Assembly: GCF_000720185.1 (NCBI RefSeq)
Contig: NZ_JOIY01000037.1
Coordinates: forward strand, 68,249-132,248
DNA: 64,000 nucleotides
Direction: 5' to 3'
Source of the DNA: Streptomyces sp. NRRL S-340
GTDB lineage: Bacteria > Actinomycetota > Actinomycetes > Streptomycetales > Streptomycetaceae
Shown here piece after piece: positions 44,132 to 52,329 of the stretch. Below the pieces are notes generated by a model. That model was given only the letters and a program-made list of their open reading frames with translations, did not search any database and was not told the origin of the DNA. How positions within the stretch are numbered: position 1 is the stretch's first letter; each line of letters starts with the position of its first letter. A program made the position numbers and the translations under genes.

Positions 44132-44532
44132 CCCGCGAGGCGGCGGCCGTCGACTGGGCGGCCCTGCGCGAGCAGGCGCGGGCGGCGATGACCCGGGCCT
44201 ACGCCCCCTACTCGGGCTACCCGGTCGGCGTCGCCGCCCTGGTCGACGACGGACGCACCGTCACCGGCTGCAACGTCGAGAACGCCTCCTACGGGATCGG
44301 CCTGTGCGCCGAGTGCGGTCTGGTCTCGCAGCTGCAGAACACCGGCGGCGGCCGGCTGACCCACTTCACCTGCGTGGACGGCAACGGCGACATCCTCGTG
44401 CCGTGCGGGCGCTGCCGCCAGCTGCTGTACGAGTTCGGCGGGCCGGACCTGCTCCTGGAGACCCCGGCGGGCATCCTGCCGCTGTCCGAGATGCTCCCGC
44501 AGGCCTTCGGGCCGGACCATCTCGCCAAGTAA
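44128..44532 (+). CDS. cdd: Cytidine deaminase
   Basis: This is a zinc enzyme of 134 residues that deaminates cytidine and deoxycytidine to uridine and deoxyuridine. The zinc and proton-transfer residues are in GLCAECGLV (Cys-Ala-Glu) and VPCGRCRQLL. NVENASYGIG is the substrate loop, and YAPYSGYPVGVAAL is the usual N-terminal block. GTG 44128 overlaps the permease stop by four bases, so imported cytidine is processed by the product of the same transcript. A strong hairpin follows the stop. Confidence 0.95.
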   Translation: MTREAAAVDWAALREQARAAMTRAYAPYSGYPVGVAALVDDGRTVTGCNVENASYGIGLCAECGLVSQLQNTGGGRLTHFTCVDGNGDILVPCGRCRQLLYEFGGPDLLLETPAGILPLSEMLPQAFGPDHLAK

Positions 44533-44536
44533 GCCC

Positions 44537-44580
44537 GGTGCGGCCCCCCGGCGCCCACCGCGGCGCCGGGGGGCCGCACC
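44537..44580 (+). terminator. 19-base perfect hairpin between cdd and deoA
   Basis: GGTGCGGCCCCCCGGCGCC (44537-44555) pairs base for base with 44562-44580 around a six-base loop. It lies 4 bases after the cdd stop and 40 bases before deoA. It could end the transporter transcript, partly attenuate deoA, or protect the upstream message from decay. No separate operator of the regulon type is visible before deoA. Confidence 0.8.
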
Positions 44581-44620
44581 CTCGGGAACCCCCTTCGCAC
44601 CCTGGAAGGAAGCGAACGCC

Positions 44621-45904
44621 ATGGCCATGGACGCCATCTCCGTCATCCGCACCAAGCGGGACCGCGGCGGACTCAGTGACGAGCAGATCGACTGGGTCAT
44701 CGACGCGTACACCCGCGGGGAGGTCGCCGACGAGCAGATGTCCGCGCTCGCCATGGCCATCCTGCTCAACGGCATGGACCGCCGGGAGATCGCCCGCTGG
44801 ACCGCCGCGATGATCGCCTCCGGCGAGCGGATGGACTTCTCCTCGCTGTCGCGGCCCACCGCCGACAAGCACTCCACCGGCGGCGTCGGCGACAAGATCA
44901 CCCTGCCGCTGGCCCCGCTGGTCGCCGCCTGCGGCGCGGCCGTCCCGCAGCTCTCGGGCCGCGGCCTCGGCCACACCGGCGGCACCCTGGACAAGCTGGA
45001 GTCGATCCCCGGCTGGCGCGCCCTGCTGTCCAACGAGGAGATGCTGTCCGTGCTGGACGGCGTCGGCGCGGTGATCTGCGCGGCCGGTGACGGCCTCGCG
45101 CCCGCCGACAAGAAGCTCTACGCGCTGCGGGACGTGACCGGCACGGTCGAGGCGATCCCGCTGATCGCCTCCTCCATCATGTCCAAGAAGATCGCGGAGG
45201 GCACCGGTTCGCTGGTCCTGGACGTGAAGGTCGGCTCCGGCGCCTTCATGAAGACGATCGGGGACGCCCGCGAACTGGCGTCCACCATGGTCGGTCTCGG
45301 CACCGACCACGGGGTGCGGACGGTCGCGCTGCTGACGGACATGTCGACCCCGCTCGGTCTGACGGCCGGCAACGCGCTGGAGGTCCGCGAGTCCGTGGAG
45401 GTCCTGGCGGGCGGCGGCCCGGCGGACGTCGTCGAACTGACCCTGGCACTCGCCCGCGAGATGCTGGACGCGGCCGGCCTGAAGGACGCCGACCCGGCCA
45501 GGGCCCTGGCCGACGGCTCCGCGATGGACGTCTGGCGCCGCATGATCGCCGCGCAGGGCGGCGACCCGGACGCGCCGCTGCCCACGTCGAAGGAACAGCA
45601 CGTGATCAAGGCCGCCTCCGCCGGCGTCCTCACCCGCCTGGACGCCTACGACATCGGCGTGGCCGCCTGGCGGCTGGGCGCGGGCCGCGCCCGCAAGGAG
45701 GACCCGGTGCAGGCCGCGGCGGGCGTGGAACTCCACGCCAAGCCCGGCGACACGGTCACCGCGGGCCAGCCCCTGCTCACCCTGCACACGGACACCCCCG
45801 AGCGTTTCGAGTACGCCCTGCAGGCCGTGGCCGGCTCCTACGACATCGCCCCGTCCGGCACGGACTTCACCGCCTCCCCGGTGGTGCTGGAGCGCATCGC
45901 CTGA
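44621..45904 (+). CDS. deoA: Thymidine/pyrimidine-nucleoside phosphorylase
   Basis: This is a 427-residue phosphorylase that splits thymidine, deoxyuridine and perhaps uridine into base and (deoxy)ribose 1-phosphate. The family signature is DKHSTGGVGDKITLPLAP at about residues 84-101, with SGRGLGHTGGTLDKLESIPG following and DVKVGSGAFMK near residue 195. The C-terminal all-beta domain contains ELHAKPGDTVTAGQPLLTLH. AAGGAAGCG precedes ATG 44621. Together with cdd it converts cytidine-type nucleosides to sugar phosphates, which deoC (63 kb) can degrade after a mutase step. Confidence 0.95.
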   Translation: MAMDAISVIRTKRDRGGLSDEQIDWVIDAYTRGEVADEQMSALAMAILLNGMDRREIARWTAAMIASGERMDFSSLSRPTADKHSTGGVGDKITLPLAPLVAACGAAVPQLSGRGLGHTGGTLDKLESIPGWRALLSNEEMLSVLDGVGAVICAAGDGLAPADKKLYALRDVTGTVEAIPLIASSIMSKKIAEGTGSLVLDVKVGSGAFMKTIGDARELASTMVGLGTDHGVRTVALLTDMSTPLGLTAGNALEVRESVEVLAGGGPADVVELTLALAREMLDAAGLKDADPARALADGSAMDVWRRMIAAQGGDPDAPLPTSKEQHVIKAASAGVLTRLDAYDIGVAAWRLGAGRARKEDPVQAAAGVELHAKPGDTVTAGQPLLTLHTDTPERFEYALQAVAGSYDIAPSGTDFTASPVVLERIA

Positions 45905-45954
45905 CCTGCCCTGCGGCCGGAGGCCGCTGTCGTCACGGCCCTCGTCCGGGTGAA

Positions 45955-45982
45955 CGGGACCGGTGCACCGCCGCCGGTCCCG
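45955..45982 (+). terminator. Terminator after deoA
   Basis: CGGGACCGG (45955-45963) pairs with CCGGTCCCG (45974-45982), loop ten bases, about 50 bases after the deoA stop. Confidence 0.7.
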
Positions 45983-46010
45983 TCCGGCATGCTGGGACCG
46001 GTGACGCACC

Positions 46011-46253
46011 GTGACGTCCGAGTCGAACGCCCGCCATGACCGCCTCGGCGAGCCCGCCGCCCGTGCCACCGCGGGTGTCCCGCTACACCTCCTCGTCGGC
46101 CGCCGGGCTCCCGGCGGCCCGGCCCCCACGCTCCGCGGAGAACCGAAGGGTGACGCCCCGCGCCCCCTGGTCACGGCCGGGTTCGGTGAGCCCGTCGCGC
46201 TTCCCGCCCCCTTCGGCCTGGTCCTCGGCACCGGCGAGTTCCCGGTCGGCTGA
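46011..46253 (+). pseudogene. C-terminal remnant of a Uma2-family protein
   Basis: Eighty codons in this frame read like the end of a Uma2-type (restriction-endonuclease fold) protein: ATAGVPLHLLVGRRAPGG, then TLRGEPKGDA and GFGEPVALPAPFGLVLGTGEFPVG. These correspond to the usual GIPLYLLVD...EP...FGEPV.LP.PF.L.LDT..F ending. The catalytic N-terminal part is absent and the start is only a weak GTG, so it is taken as a decayed fragment between deoA and the AEC transporter gene. The identification is by eye. Confidence 0.45.
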
Positions 46254-46259
46254 CGGCCC

Positions 46260-47180
46260 TCACCCGAGCAGGGCCGCCACCGCCACCAGCACCGGTACGG
46301 CCAGGATCGTCGACAGCAGGACCGACTCGCGGGCCAGGGTTTCGCCGGTCCGGTAGCGGCTCGCGTACGTGAACAGGTTCTGGGCGGCGGGCAGGGCCGA
46401 AGTCACCACCACGTCCAGCAGGGCCGCGCCGTGCAGGCCGAAGACGCCCGCCGCCAGCGCCCAGGCCGCCACCGGCTGGCCCACCGACTTGAGCGCCACC
46501 GACAGCAGCACCGGATGGCGGTCCGGTCCACGGCCCGGGGCCGCACTGCCGCGCAGGGCGATGCCGAAGGCCAGCAGGACGGCCGGGACGGACATGTCGG
46601 CGATCAGGGTCAGCGGTTGCAGGACCGGGCCGGCAAGGCGCACCCCGGTAGCGGAGACCAGGACACCGCTCAGGGCCCCCACCGCGACCGGATTGCGCAG
46701 CGGTGTGAGCAGCCGCCGCCACAGCGGGCCCTTCTCGCCCGCACCGGACAGGTCGAGCACCGTCAGCGCGACCGGCGTGACGACGATCTGCTGGAACAGC
46801 AGGACCGGCGCCACCAGCGAGGCGTCGCCGAGGACGTACGCGGCGATGGGGATGCCGAGGTTGCCTGAATTGACGTAACCGGAGCACAGCGCGCCGATCG
46901 TGGTGCGGCCCACGCCCCAGCCCCGTACGACGCCGACCGCCGTGAAGACGCCCGCCGCCGCCACCGTGCTCATCGCCGTCACGAGGAGCCGGCTGGAGAA
47001 CACCACCGACAGGTCGGCCCGCGCGAGCGTCGTGAACAGCAGGGCCGGGGTGGCCACCTGGAAGGCCAGCCGGGTCAGCACCTCGCGGCCCTGGTCGCCG
47101 AGCGAACCGCGCCGCCCGAGCACGTAACCCACCGCGATGACGACCGCGATGACCGCGAACCCCGTCAACACCCCTTGCAC
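46260..47180 (-). CDS. AEC-family transporter (auxin efflux carrier type)
   Basis: This is a 306-residue membrane protein with about ten helices, from VLTGFAVIAVVIAVGYVLGRRG at the N terminus to SVLLSTILAVPVLVAVAALLG at the C terminus. The helix-break motif GYVNSGNLGIPIAAYVLG near residue 105 and the SLPAA/SALPAAQNLFTYA element near 265 are typical of the AEC/BART superfamily. Substrates vary (malate, other organic acids). GTG 47180 was chosen because GGGGAGG lies seven bases upstream; earlier frame sequence is Arg/Pro-rich and unlikely to be translated. Confidence 0.85.
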   Translation of the reverse strand: MQGVLTGFAVIAVVIAVGYVLGRRGSLGDQGREVLTRLAFQVATPALLFTTLARADLSVVFSSRLLVTAMSTVAAAGVFTAVGVVRGWGVGRTTIGALCSGYVNSGNLGIPIAAYVLGDASLVAPVLLFQQIVVTPVALTVLDLSGAGEKGPLWRRLLTPLRNPVAVGALSGVLVSATGVRLAGPVLQPLTLIADMSVPAVLLAFGIALRGSAAPGRGPDRHPVLLSVALKSVGQPVAAWALAAGVFGLHGAALLDVVVTSALPAAQNLFTYASRYRTGETLARESVLLSTILAVPVLVAVAALLG

Positions 47181-47398
47181 GCGGCCTCCCCGGCGGACGG
47201 GAGGCCGTCGCGTATCCGGGACGGCGGGGGCGGTGCTGATCGTCGGCGCATGCCGCCCACCTTCCGGGGCGGCGGAGGAGCGGGTCAATGTGATCTCCGC
47301 CGGGGCCCGGCGCGTCAGCGGCGGCCCCCTCCGGCAGCCGCGGCGGCACGGGCGTGCTCACGCCGGCGCGTGCACCGGCTCGCCGGCGGGGCCGGCCG

Positions 47399-47785
47399 AT
47401 GAGTTCCGCCGGTGCCGCCGGTCTACCGGTCGTGGATGCCCGGACACCCGCCGTACTCGTGCTGCCCGGCCCCGTCGCACGTGACGAGGTGGCCGGGCTC
47501 TGTGCCGACGTGCGGTCGCTGCTGAAGGACGGACCGGCCTCCGTCGTCGTCTGCGACGTCGGCGGGCTCGGGCCGCCGGGGCTGGCGGCCGTCGACCTGC
47601 TGGCGCGGCTCCAGCTCGCCGCCCGGCGGGCCGGCGGACGGATCCGGCTGCGCGACCCCGACCCCGCGCTACCCGCCCTGCTGGACCTGGTCGGCCTCGC
47701 CTTCGAGGTGGAGGGGCAGGCCGAAGAGCGGGAACCACCGCTGGGTGTCCAGGAAGCAGTGGAACCCGGTGATGCGGCCCGCTGA
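47399..47785 (+). CDS. STAS-domain protein
   Basis: This 128-residue protein has the fold pattern of a STAS domain, as in anti-sigma-factor antagonists. AVLVLPGPVARDEVAGLCADVRSLL is followed by VVVCDVGGLGPPGLAAVDLLARLQLAARRAG and IRLRDPDPALPALLDLVGLAFEV. At the usual phosphorylation position (DxSxL...S/T) it reads DVGGLGPPG, so the serine is missing and switching by a kinase is unlikely. Its last 117 bases overlap the 3' end of the convergent sigma factor gene, an unusually deep overlap. Confidence 0.7.
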   Translation: MSSAGAAGLPVVDARTPAVLVLPGPVARDEVAGLCADVRSLLKDGPASVVVCDVGGLGPPGLAAVDLLARLQLAARRAGGRIRLRDPDPALPALLDLVGLAFEVEGQAEEREPPLGVQEAVEPGDAAR

Positions 47786-48685
47786 GATCTCCAGGACCTG
47801 CACGGCCCACGGGGCGAACCCGCCCTTCTCCGGGTCCGGCTTGTACTGGGCGAAGGCGGGCAGGCCGTTGGCCTCGACCGGCACCAGCCGGGAGTTCGCG
47901 CAGGCCGCGCCCGTCGTCGCCATGAAGCCGGTGATGTCCGCCGGACCCGTCAGCCACAGGTCGAACGGCGGCATCGTCATGATCGCGTCCTCGTGCAGCA
48001 ACGCGGTCAGCGCCGTCATGTCGTACCCCTCGAACGCCTTCACGTAGCGCTCCAGGAGCTTTCGCTGCTCCTCGTCCAGCGGGTCGGACACGTCGGCACG
48101 GGCACCGGCCTCCTCGCGCTCGGCGAGGGTGGCGCGGGCCCGCTGGAGGGCGCTGTTGACCGAGGCGACCGTGGTGCCGAGCAGCTCGGCGACCTCGCTC
48201 GCCTTCCAGGCCAGCACCTCCCGCAGGATCAGCACGGCCCGCTGCTTGGGCGGAAGCTGCTGGAGCGCGGCCATGAAGGCCAGCCGCACGGACTCCTTGG
48301 CGACCGCCGCCTCCGCCGGGTCCTCGACGGTGGGCAGCACCCGGCCGTCCGGCACCGGCTCCAGCCACGTGTTGTCGGGGCGGGGCGCCAGGGCGGCCCG
48401 GGCCAGCGGCGTCGACTCGGTCAGGTCCATCGGCCTGGCCCGCTTGCCGCCCGCCGTCAGCATGTCCAGGCAGACGTTGGTCGCGATCCGGTACAGCCAG
48501 GAACGGAGGCTGGAACGGCCCTCGAACCGGTCGTGGCCGCGCCAGGCGCGCACCATCGTGTCCTGGACCGCGTCCTCCGCCTCGAAGGACGAACCGAGCA
48601 TGCGGTAGCAGTAACCGGTCAGCTCGACCCGGTACTTCTCCAACTGCATGTCCAGGTCCGCCGGCGCCGCCGTCCCGTTGCCCAT
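47669..48685 (-). CDS. Sigma-70 family factor with C-terminal SnoaL-like domain
   Basis: This is an ECF-like sigma factor of 338 residues. Region 2 is clear (LTGYCYRMLGSSFEAEDAVQDTMVRAWRGHDRFEGRSSLRSWLYRIATNVCLDML), and so is region 4 (LPPKQRAVLILREVLAWKASEVAELLGTTVASVNSALQRARATL). The C-terminal 130 residues form a SnoaL/NTF2-like domain (ALLHEDAIMTMPPFDLWLTGPADITGFM, then ITGFHCFLDTQRWFPLFGLPL), which in such factors replaces or controls an anti-sigma partner. ATG 48685 begins MGNGTAAPADLDMQLEKYR. No anti-sigma gene adjoins, only the overlapping STAS gene. Confidence 0.88.
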   Translation of the reverse strand: MGNGTAAPADLDMQLEKYRVELTGYCYRMLGSSFEAEDAVQDTMVRAWRGHDRFEGRSSLRSWLYRIATNVCLDMLTAGGKRARPMDLTESTPLARAALAPRPDNTWLEPVPDGRVLPTVEDPAEAAVAKESVRLAFMAALQQLPPKQRAVLILREVLAWKASEVAELLGTTVASVNSALQRARATLAEREEAGARADVSDPLDEEQRKLLERYVKAFEGYDMTALTALLHEDAIMTMPPFDLWLTGPADITGFMATTGAACANSRLVPVEANGLPAFAQYKPDPEKGGFAPWAVQVLEISAGRITGFHCFLDTQRWFPLFGLPLHLEGEADQVQQGG

Positions 48686-48839
48686 CGTCGTCCACCCACC
48701 CCTGTGGCCGTCCCGTCCGGATGCGTCGTCGCACCCGGCACTCCGGAAGCTACCGCAGCCCACTGACAATGGCCCGCGGACTCGGAGAAACAGCAGGCCG
48801 CAGGGGGGTCGGCGCGGGACCGGCCGGCGAGGCCGGCGG

Positions 48840-50180
48840 CTACGCCGCCGCCGGACCGGTGCGGGTGCCCCGCACGCCCGCCCGCCGGGCCGCCCGCGAG
48901 CCGAGCACCGTGATCGTCACGACCCCCGCGACCGCCAGCAGCCCCACCCCGACGGTCCCGCTCCAGCCCTGGGCGTGGAAGGCCGTCGCGCCGACCGTGC
49001 TGCCGACGCTGGAGCCGACGTAGTAGGCGGACTGGTAGAGCGCGGAGGCCTGCGCGCGGCCGTGCGTCGCGGTCCTGCTGACCGCCGAGGAGGCGACCGC
49101 GTGACCGGCGAAGAAGCCCGCGGTGATCAGGACCAGGCCCAGCAGGACGAACGCCACCGAGTCCGTCAGGGACAGCAGCAGGCCCGCCGCCGTGGTCCCG
49201 CCCGCCAGGTACAGGGCGCCCCTGCGGCCCAGCCGGCCCACCAGCCGGCCGGCCGTGGAAGCCGACACCGTGCCCACGAGGTACACCAGGAAGATCGACC
49301 CGATGATGCCCTGCGGGAGCGAGAACGGCGCCTCGGTCAGGCGGTACCCGATCACCGTGTAGACGCCGCCGAACACCGTCATGAACAGCGCGCCGATCGC
49401 GTACAGGCGCCGCAGCAGCGGGTCGGCCAGGTGGTCGCGCACCGTCGCGGCCAGCACACGCGGGCGCAGCGAGCCCGGCGTGAAGTGGCGCGGCGCCGGG
49501 AGCAGCAGGCGGAAGGCCACCGCGCACCCGACCGCGATCACCCCGACGATCCCGACGGCGACCCGCCAGCCCCACTCCTGGGCTACCCAGCCGGTGATGA
49601 CCCGCCCGCTCATCCCGCCGACGCTGTTGCCCGCCACGAACAGGCCGATCGCGGTGACCAGCGCCTTGGGGCGGACCTCTTCGGCCAGGTACGCCTGCGC
49701 CGAGGCGGGCAGTCCGGCGAGCGCGGCGCCCTGCAGCGCCCGCAGCGCCACCAGCGCGCCCAGCGACGGGGCGAAGGGCACCAGCAGGCCGACCACCACC
49801 GCGACCGCCAGCGACGCCGTCATCACCGTACGCCGCCCGAAGCGTTCCGAGAGCGCGCTCATCGGCAGGACGAAGAGCGCCAGGCCCCCGGTCGCCGCCG
49901 CCACCGTCCAGCTCGCCTCGCTCGCCGCCACCCCGAACTCCCCGGAGATCAGCGGGAGCAGCGCCTGCGTGGAGTACAGCAGGGCGAAGGTGGCGACCCC
50001 GGCGAGGAAGAGGGCCAGGCTCATCCGGCGGTAGCCGGGGCCGCCCGGCGCCATCCGGGAGTCGGCGGCGGGGGAAGCGGCGGGCGCGCCGGGAGGTGCG
50101 GTGCGGGCGGCGGGAGAGGCGGTGGGGGCGGCGTTCGCGGCGTCCACGGCGGTGGACGCCCCGGTATCGGCGGGAGACAT
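48840..50180 (-). CDS. MFS transporter, drug/metabolite efflux type
   Basis: This is a major facilitator of 446 residues with about 12 helices after a 50-residue Ala/Pro-rich N terminus. The loop 2-3 signature ALSERFGRRTVMTASLAV and the proline/glycine-rich helix 5 (IGLFVAGNSVGGMSGRVITGWV) match the H+-coupled DHA group, closest in feel to YnfM/AraJ-like exporters. The start is ATG 50180. It is divergent from the LysR regulator gene with 62 bases between, the standard layout for a LysR-controlled exporter. Substrate unknown. Confidence 0.88.
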   Translation of the reverse strand: MSPADTGASTAVDAANAAPTASPAARTAPPGAPAASPAADSRMAPGGPGYRRMSLALFLAGVATFALLYSTQALLPLISGEFGVAASEASWTVAAATGGLALFVLPMSALSERFGRRTVMTASLAVAVVVGLLVPFAPSLGALVALRALQGAALAGLPASAQAYLAEEVRPKALVTAIGLFVAGNSVGGMSGRVITGWVAQEWGWRVAVGIVGVIAVGCAVAFRLLLPAPRHFTPGSLRPRVLAATVRDHLADPLLRRLYAIGALFMTVFGGVYTVIGYRLTEAPFSLPQGIIGSIFLVYLVGTVSASTAGRLVGRLGRRGALYLAGGTTAAGLLLSLTDSVAFVLLGLVLITAGFFAGHAVASSAVSRTATHGRAQASALYQSAYYVGSSVGSTVGATAFHAQGWSGTVGVGLLAVAGVVTITVLGSRAARRAGVRGTRTGPAAA

Positions 50181-50242
50181 GCTTCGACGGTAGGAACCCC
50201 GCGTTCATCCGTCCAATGCACACACTCGCCATAATCGTTCCC

Positions 50243-51217
50243 ATGGTGCATCAGCAGAGGTCACAGTGGCGCGTGTCACCGTCCGGTGACACAGAAGTCA
50301 TGCGCGGGAACGGTGAGGAGGAGATCGCGCGGCTGCTCGCGCCGCGGCTCGCCTACTTCGCCGGTGTCGCCCGCACCGAGCACGTGACGCGCGCTGCCCA
50401 GGAGATGAGAGTCCCGCAGTCCACGCTGTCGCGGGCCATGGTCCGCCTGGAACAGGACCTCGGCGTCGACCTGTTCGCCCGGCGCGGCCGGACCGTGTCC
50501 CTCACGCCCGCCGGACGCACCTTCCTCGGCTCCGTCGAACGCGCCCTCGCCGAGGTCCGGCGCGCCGCCGAGGAGGTGCGCGCCGACGCCGACCCGGCCA
50601 CCGGCAAGGTCGCCTTCGGCTTCCTGCACACCATGGGCGCCGAGACCGTGCCCGGCCTCCTCCAGGCCTTCCGCGCGGACCACCCCCGCGTCCGCTTCAG
50701 CCTCGTGCAGAACTACGGCGAGGCCATGCTGGAGCGGCTGCGCGCGGGCGAACTGGACCTCTGCCTGACCTCACCCGTCCCCGACGCCCCCGACCTGGTC
50801 GCCCGGCGCCTGGACGAGCAGAAGCTGCGCCTGGTCGTCCCCGCCGACCACCGGCTCGCCGGCCGCCGCCGCGTCCGGCTCGCCGAGGCCGCCGAGGAGA
50901 CCTTCGTGACCCTGGAGCCGGGGTACGGCATGCGCCGTATCGCGGACGCGCTGTGCCGGGAGGCGGGCTTCACCCCGCGGATCGCCTTCGAGGGGGAGGA
51001 GACGGAGACGCTGCGCGGCCTGGTGGCGGCCGGGCTCGGGGTCGCCCTCCTCCCGCCGCCGGCCGTGCCCCGGCCGGGCGTGGCCGAACTGACGGTCACG
51101 GCGCCGCGCGCGGTGCGGGAGATCGGCGTGGCCTGGCTGGAGGGCCACCCGGACACACCGCCGGTGGCGGCCTTCAAGAAGTTCCTGCTCTCCCGGCGGG
51201 GCAGACTGCTGCCGTAG
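50243..51217 (+). CDS. LysR-family transcriptional regulator
   Basis: This is a regulator of about 324 residues. The winged helix-turn-helix is at about 32-92 (LAYFAGVARTEHVTRAAQEMRVPQSTLSRAMVRLEQDLGVDLFARRGRTVSLTPAGRTFL), with the usual linker helix after it. The effector domain starts KVAFGFLHTMGAETVPGLL and contains LLPPPAVPRPGV. ATG 50243 is used; ATG 50300 is possible. It faces the divergent MFS gene across a 62-base promoter region and probably activates it in response to a small molecule. Confidence 0.9.
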   Translation: MVHQQRSQWRVSPSGDTEVMRGNGEEEIARLLAPRLAYFAGVARTEHVTRAAQEMRVPQSTLSRAMVRLEQDLGVDLFARRGRTVSLTPAGRTFLGSVERALAEVRRAAEEVRADADPATGKVAFGFLHTMGAETVPGLLQAFRADHPRVRFSLVQNYGEAMLERLRAGELDLCLTSPVPDAPDLVARRLDEQKLRLVVPADHRLAGRRRVRLAEAAEETFVTLEPGYGMRRIADALCREAGFTPRIAFEGEETETLRGLVAAGLGVALLPPPAVPRPGVAELTVTAPRAVREIGVAWLEGHPDTPPVAAFKKFLLSRRGRLLP

Positions 51218-51280
51218 GCGGTGCCGTCAGGGGCCCGGTGCGCCGCCGCGACGGGCGTGCCCCGGTCCGGTCCGCCGCCG

Positions 51281-51349
51281 CGGCGGCGCGGTGGCCGGGC
51301 GAGCCGGTCCCGGTCGCGGCGGCGCGGTGGCTTGGCGGGCCGGTCCCGG
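51281..51349. repeat. Imperfect tandem 36-base repeat
   Basis: Two near-identical units starting CGGCGGCGCGGTGG at 51281 and 51317 (period 36) fill most of the gap between the LysR and the convergent hydrolase gene. They may be remnants of slippage and can also pair as GC-rich structure at the two 3' ends. Confidence 0.6.
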
Positions 51350-51363
51350 CCACGAAGGTGCGG

Positions 51364-52122
51364 TCACTGCCGCAGCGACTTGCCGAACCCCGCTGCCAGC
51401 GGCATCCGCAGCCCCAGCGGCGGCGGTGCCGCCAGCGCGTCCCGCACCGGCCGCGACAGCACCCGGCCGAACAGCGCGCCCATCACGAAGTTCGCGGTGA
51501 GCGCGGCCACTTCCTCGCGGTACTGCCGTAATCCGTGCCCGTCGGCGTGGACCTCGAACCGGCACACGTCCCGGTTCGCCTTCTTCGCACGCTCCGCGAA
51601 GCGGAAGGACAGCTCGGGGTCGGTGCGTTCGTCGTTCGTGCCGTGCACGATCAGCACCTGCCGGCCGGCGAGCTGCTTCACCGGTTCGGGCGAGGCGGCG
51701 ACGTCGTCCTCGGGCAGCCAGGGGGCGATCGCCACCACCGAGTTGACGGCCTCGTGCCCGGCCGCGTGCAGGGCCGCCCGGCCGCCCATGTCGAGACCGG
51801 CCAGGCACACGGGGACGTCTCCGTAGCGCCGTACGGTCTCCTCCACGGCCCAGGTGGCGTCGTGCGCGGGGTGCGCCTCGCTGCCGTTCCAGCCGTGGTA
51901 GCGGTAGTGCACCACGTGGGTCGCCAGGCCCTCGGCGCGGCCCGCGCGGGCCAGCCGGCGCCCCAGGGCGCGCGCCCTGGCGGCCGCCAGGGCGCGGGGT
52001 CTGCGCGCGGACACCTCCCGGCCCGCCGGGAGCAGCAGCACCGCTCCGCTCACCGCGGTCGGCTCCGGGCCGAGCGTCCTCCCCAGCCGGGCCGTGCGAA
52101 CCGGCGTCGCTTGCTGTGCCAT
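51364..52122 (-). CDS. Alpha/beta hydrolase (dienelactone-hydrolase-like) with Asp at the nucleophile elbow
   Basis: This is a single-domain alpha/beta hydrolase of 252 residues. Strand order and length fit small dienelactone-hydrolase-like proteins: GAVLLLPAGRE, VVHYRYHGWNG, nucleophile elbow LAGLDMGGRAAL near residue 120, acid loop LIVHGTNDERTDP and histidine loop HADGHGLRQY. At the elbow G-x-Nu-x-G the nucleophile position is Asp instead of Ser or Cys, as in haloalkane dehalogenases and epoxide hydrolases, but the rest does not look like those families. ATG 52122. It lies about 200 bases from the divergent add gene. Confidence 0.75.
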   Translation of the reverse strand: MAQQATPVRTARLGRTLGPEPTAVSGAVLLLPAGREVSARRPRALAAARARALGRRLARAGRAEGLATHVVHYRYHGWNGSEAHPAHDATWAVEETVRRYGDVPVCLAGLDMGGRAALHAAGHEAVNSVVAIAPWLPEDDVAASPEPVKQLAGRQVLIVHGTNDERTDPELSFRFAERAKKANRDVCRFEVHADGHGLRQYREEVAALTANFVMGALFGRVLSRPVRDALAAPPPLGLRMPLAAGFGKSLRQ

Positions 52123-52301
52123 GACAGAACAGTGTCAGAAGGCCGGGTGTACGCGACCCGTCCGTGCGGTCACCGTTACGTATCGGCGCGGATGTGCGGA
52201 CGGGTACCGGCCACCCGGCCGGGGCGCCCGCGGCGGCGGAGACGCACGGCGAGGACGCACGGCCGTACGCGCCGGGCCCGGCGGGCCGCGTACGGCTCTC
52301 T

Positions 52302-52313
52302 CTACGCGCGTAG
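52302..52313. promoter_or_regulatory. Candidate nucleoside-regulon operator, site C
   Basis: CTACGCGCGTAG, a perfect 12-base palindrome preceded by T, ends 16 bases before the add start codon. At this distance it must overlap the promoter's -10 region or the transcription start, and a repressor bound here would block initiation. The add mRNA leader would be very short. Confidence 0.7.
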
Positions 52314-52329
52314 GAGTTAAAGTGCGGAA

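Noticed and set aside
45117..45130. CTACGCGC-like matches inside deoA and the 6577 gene (about 7107)
   Set aside because: Only the left half of the palindrome matches and the sites encode conserved Tyr-Ala residues, so they arise from codon use.
46002..46015. GTGAC-N5-GTGAC near 46002 as an AfsQ1 box
   Set aside because: The spacer is five bases instead of six and it lies downstream of deoA, in front of a decayed gene.
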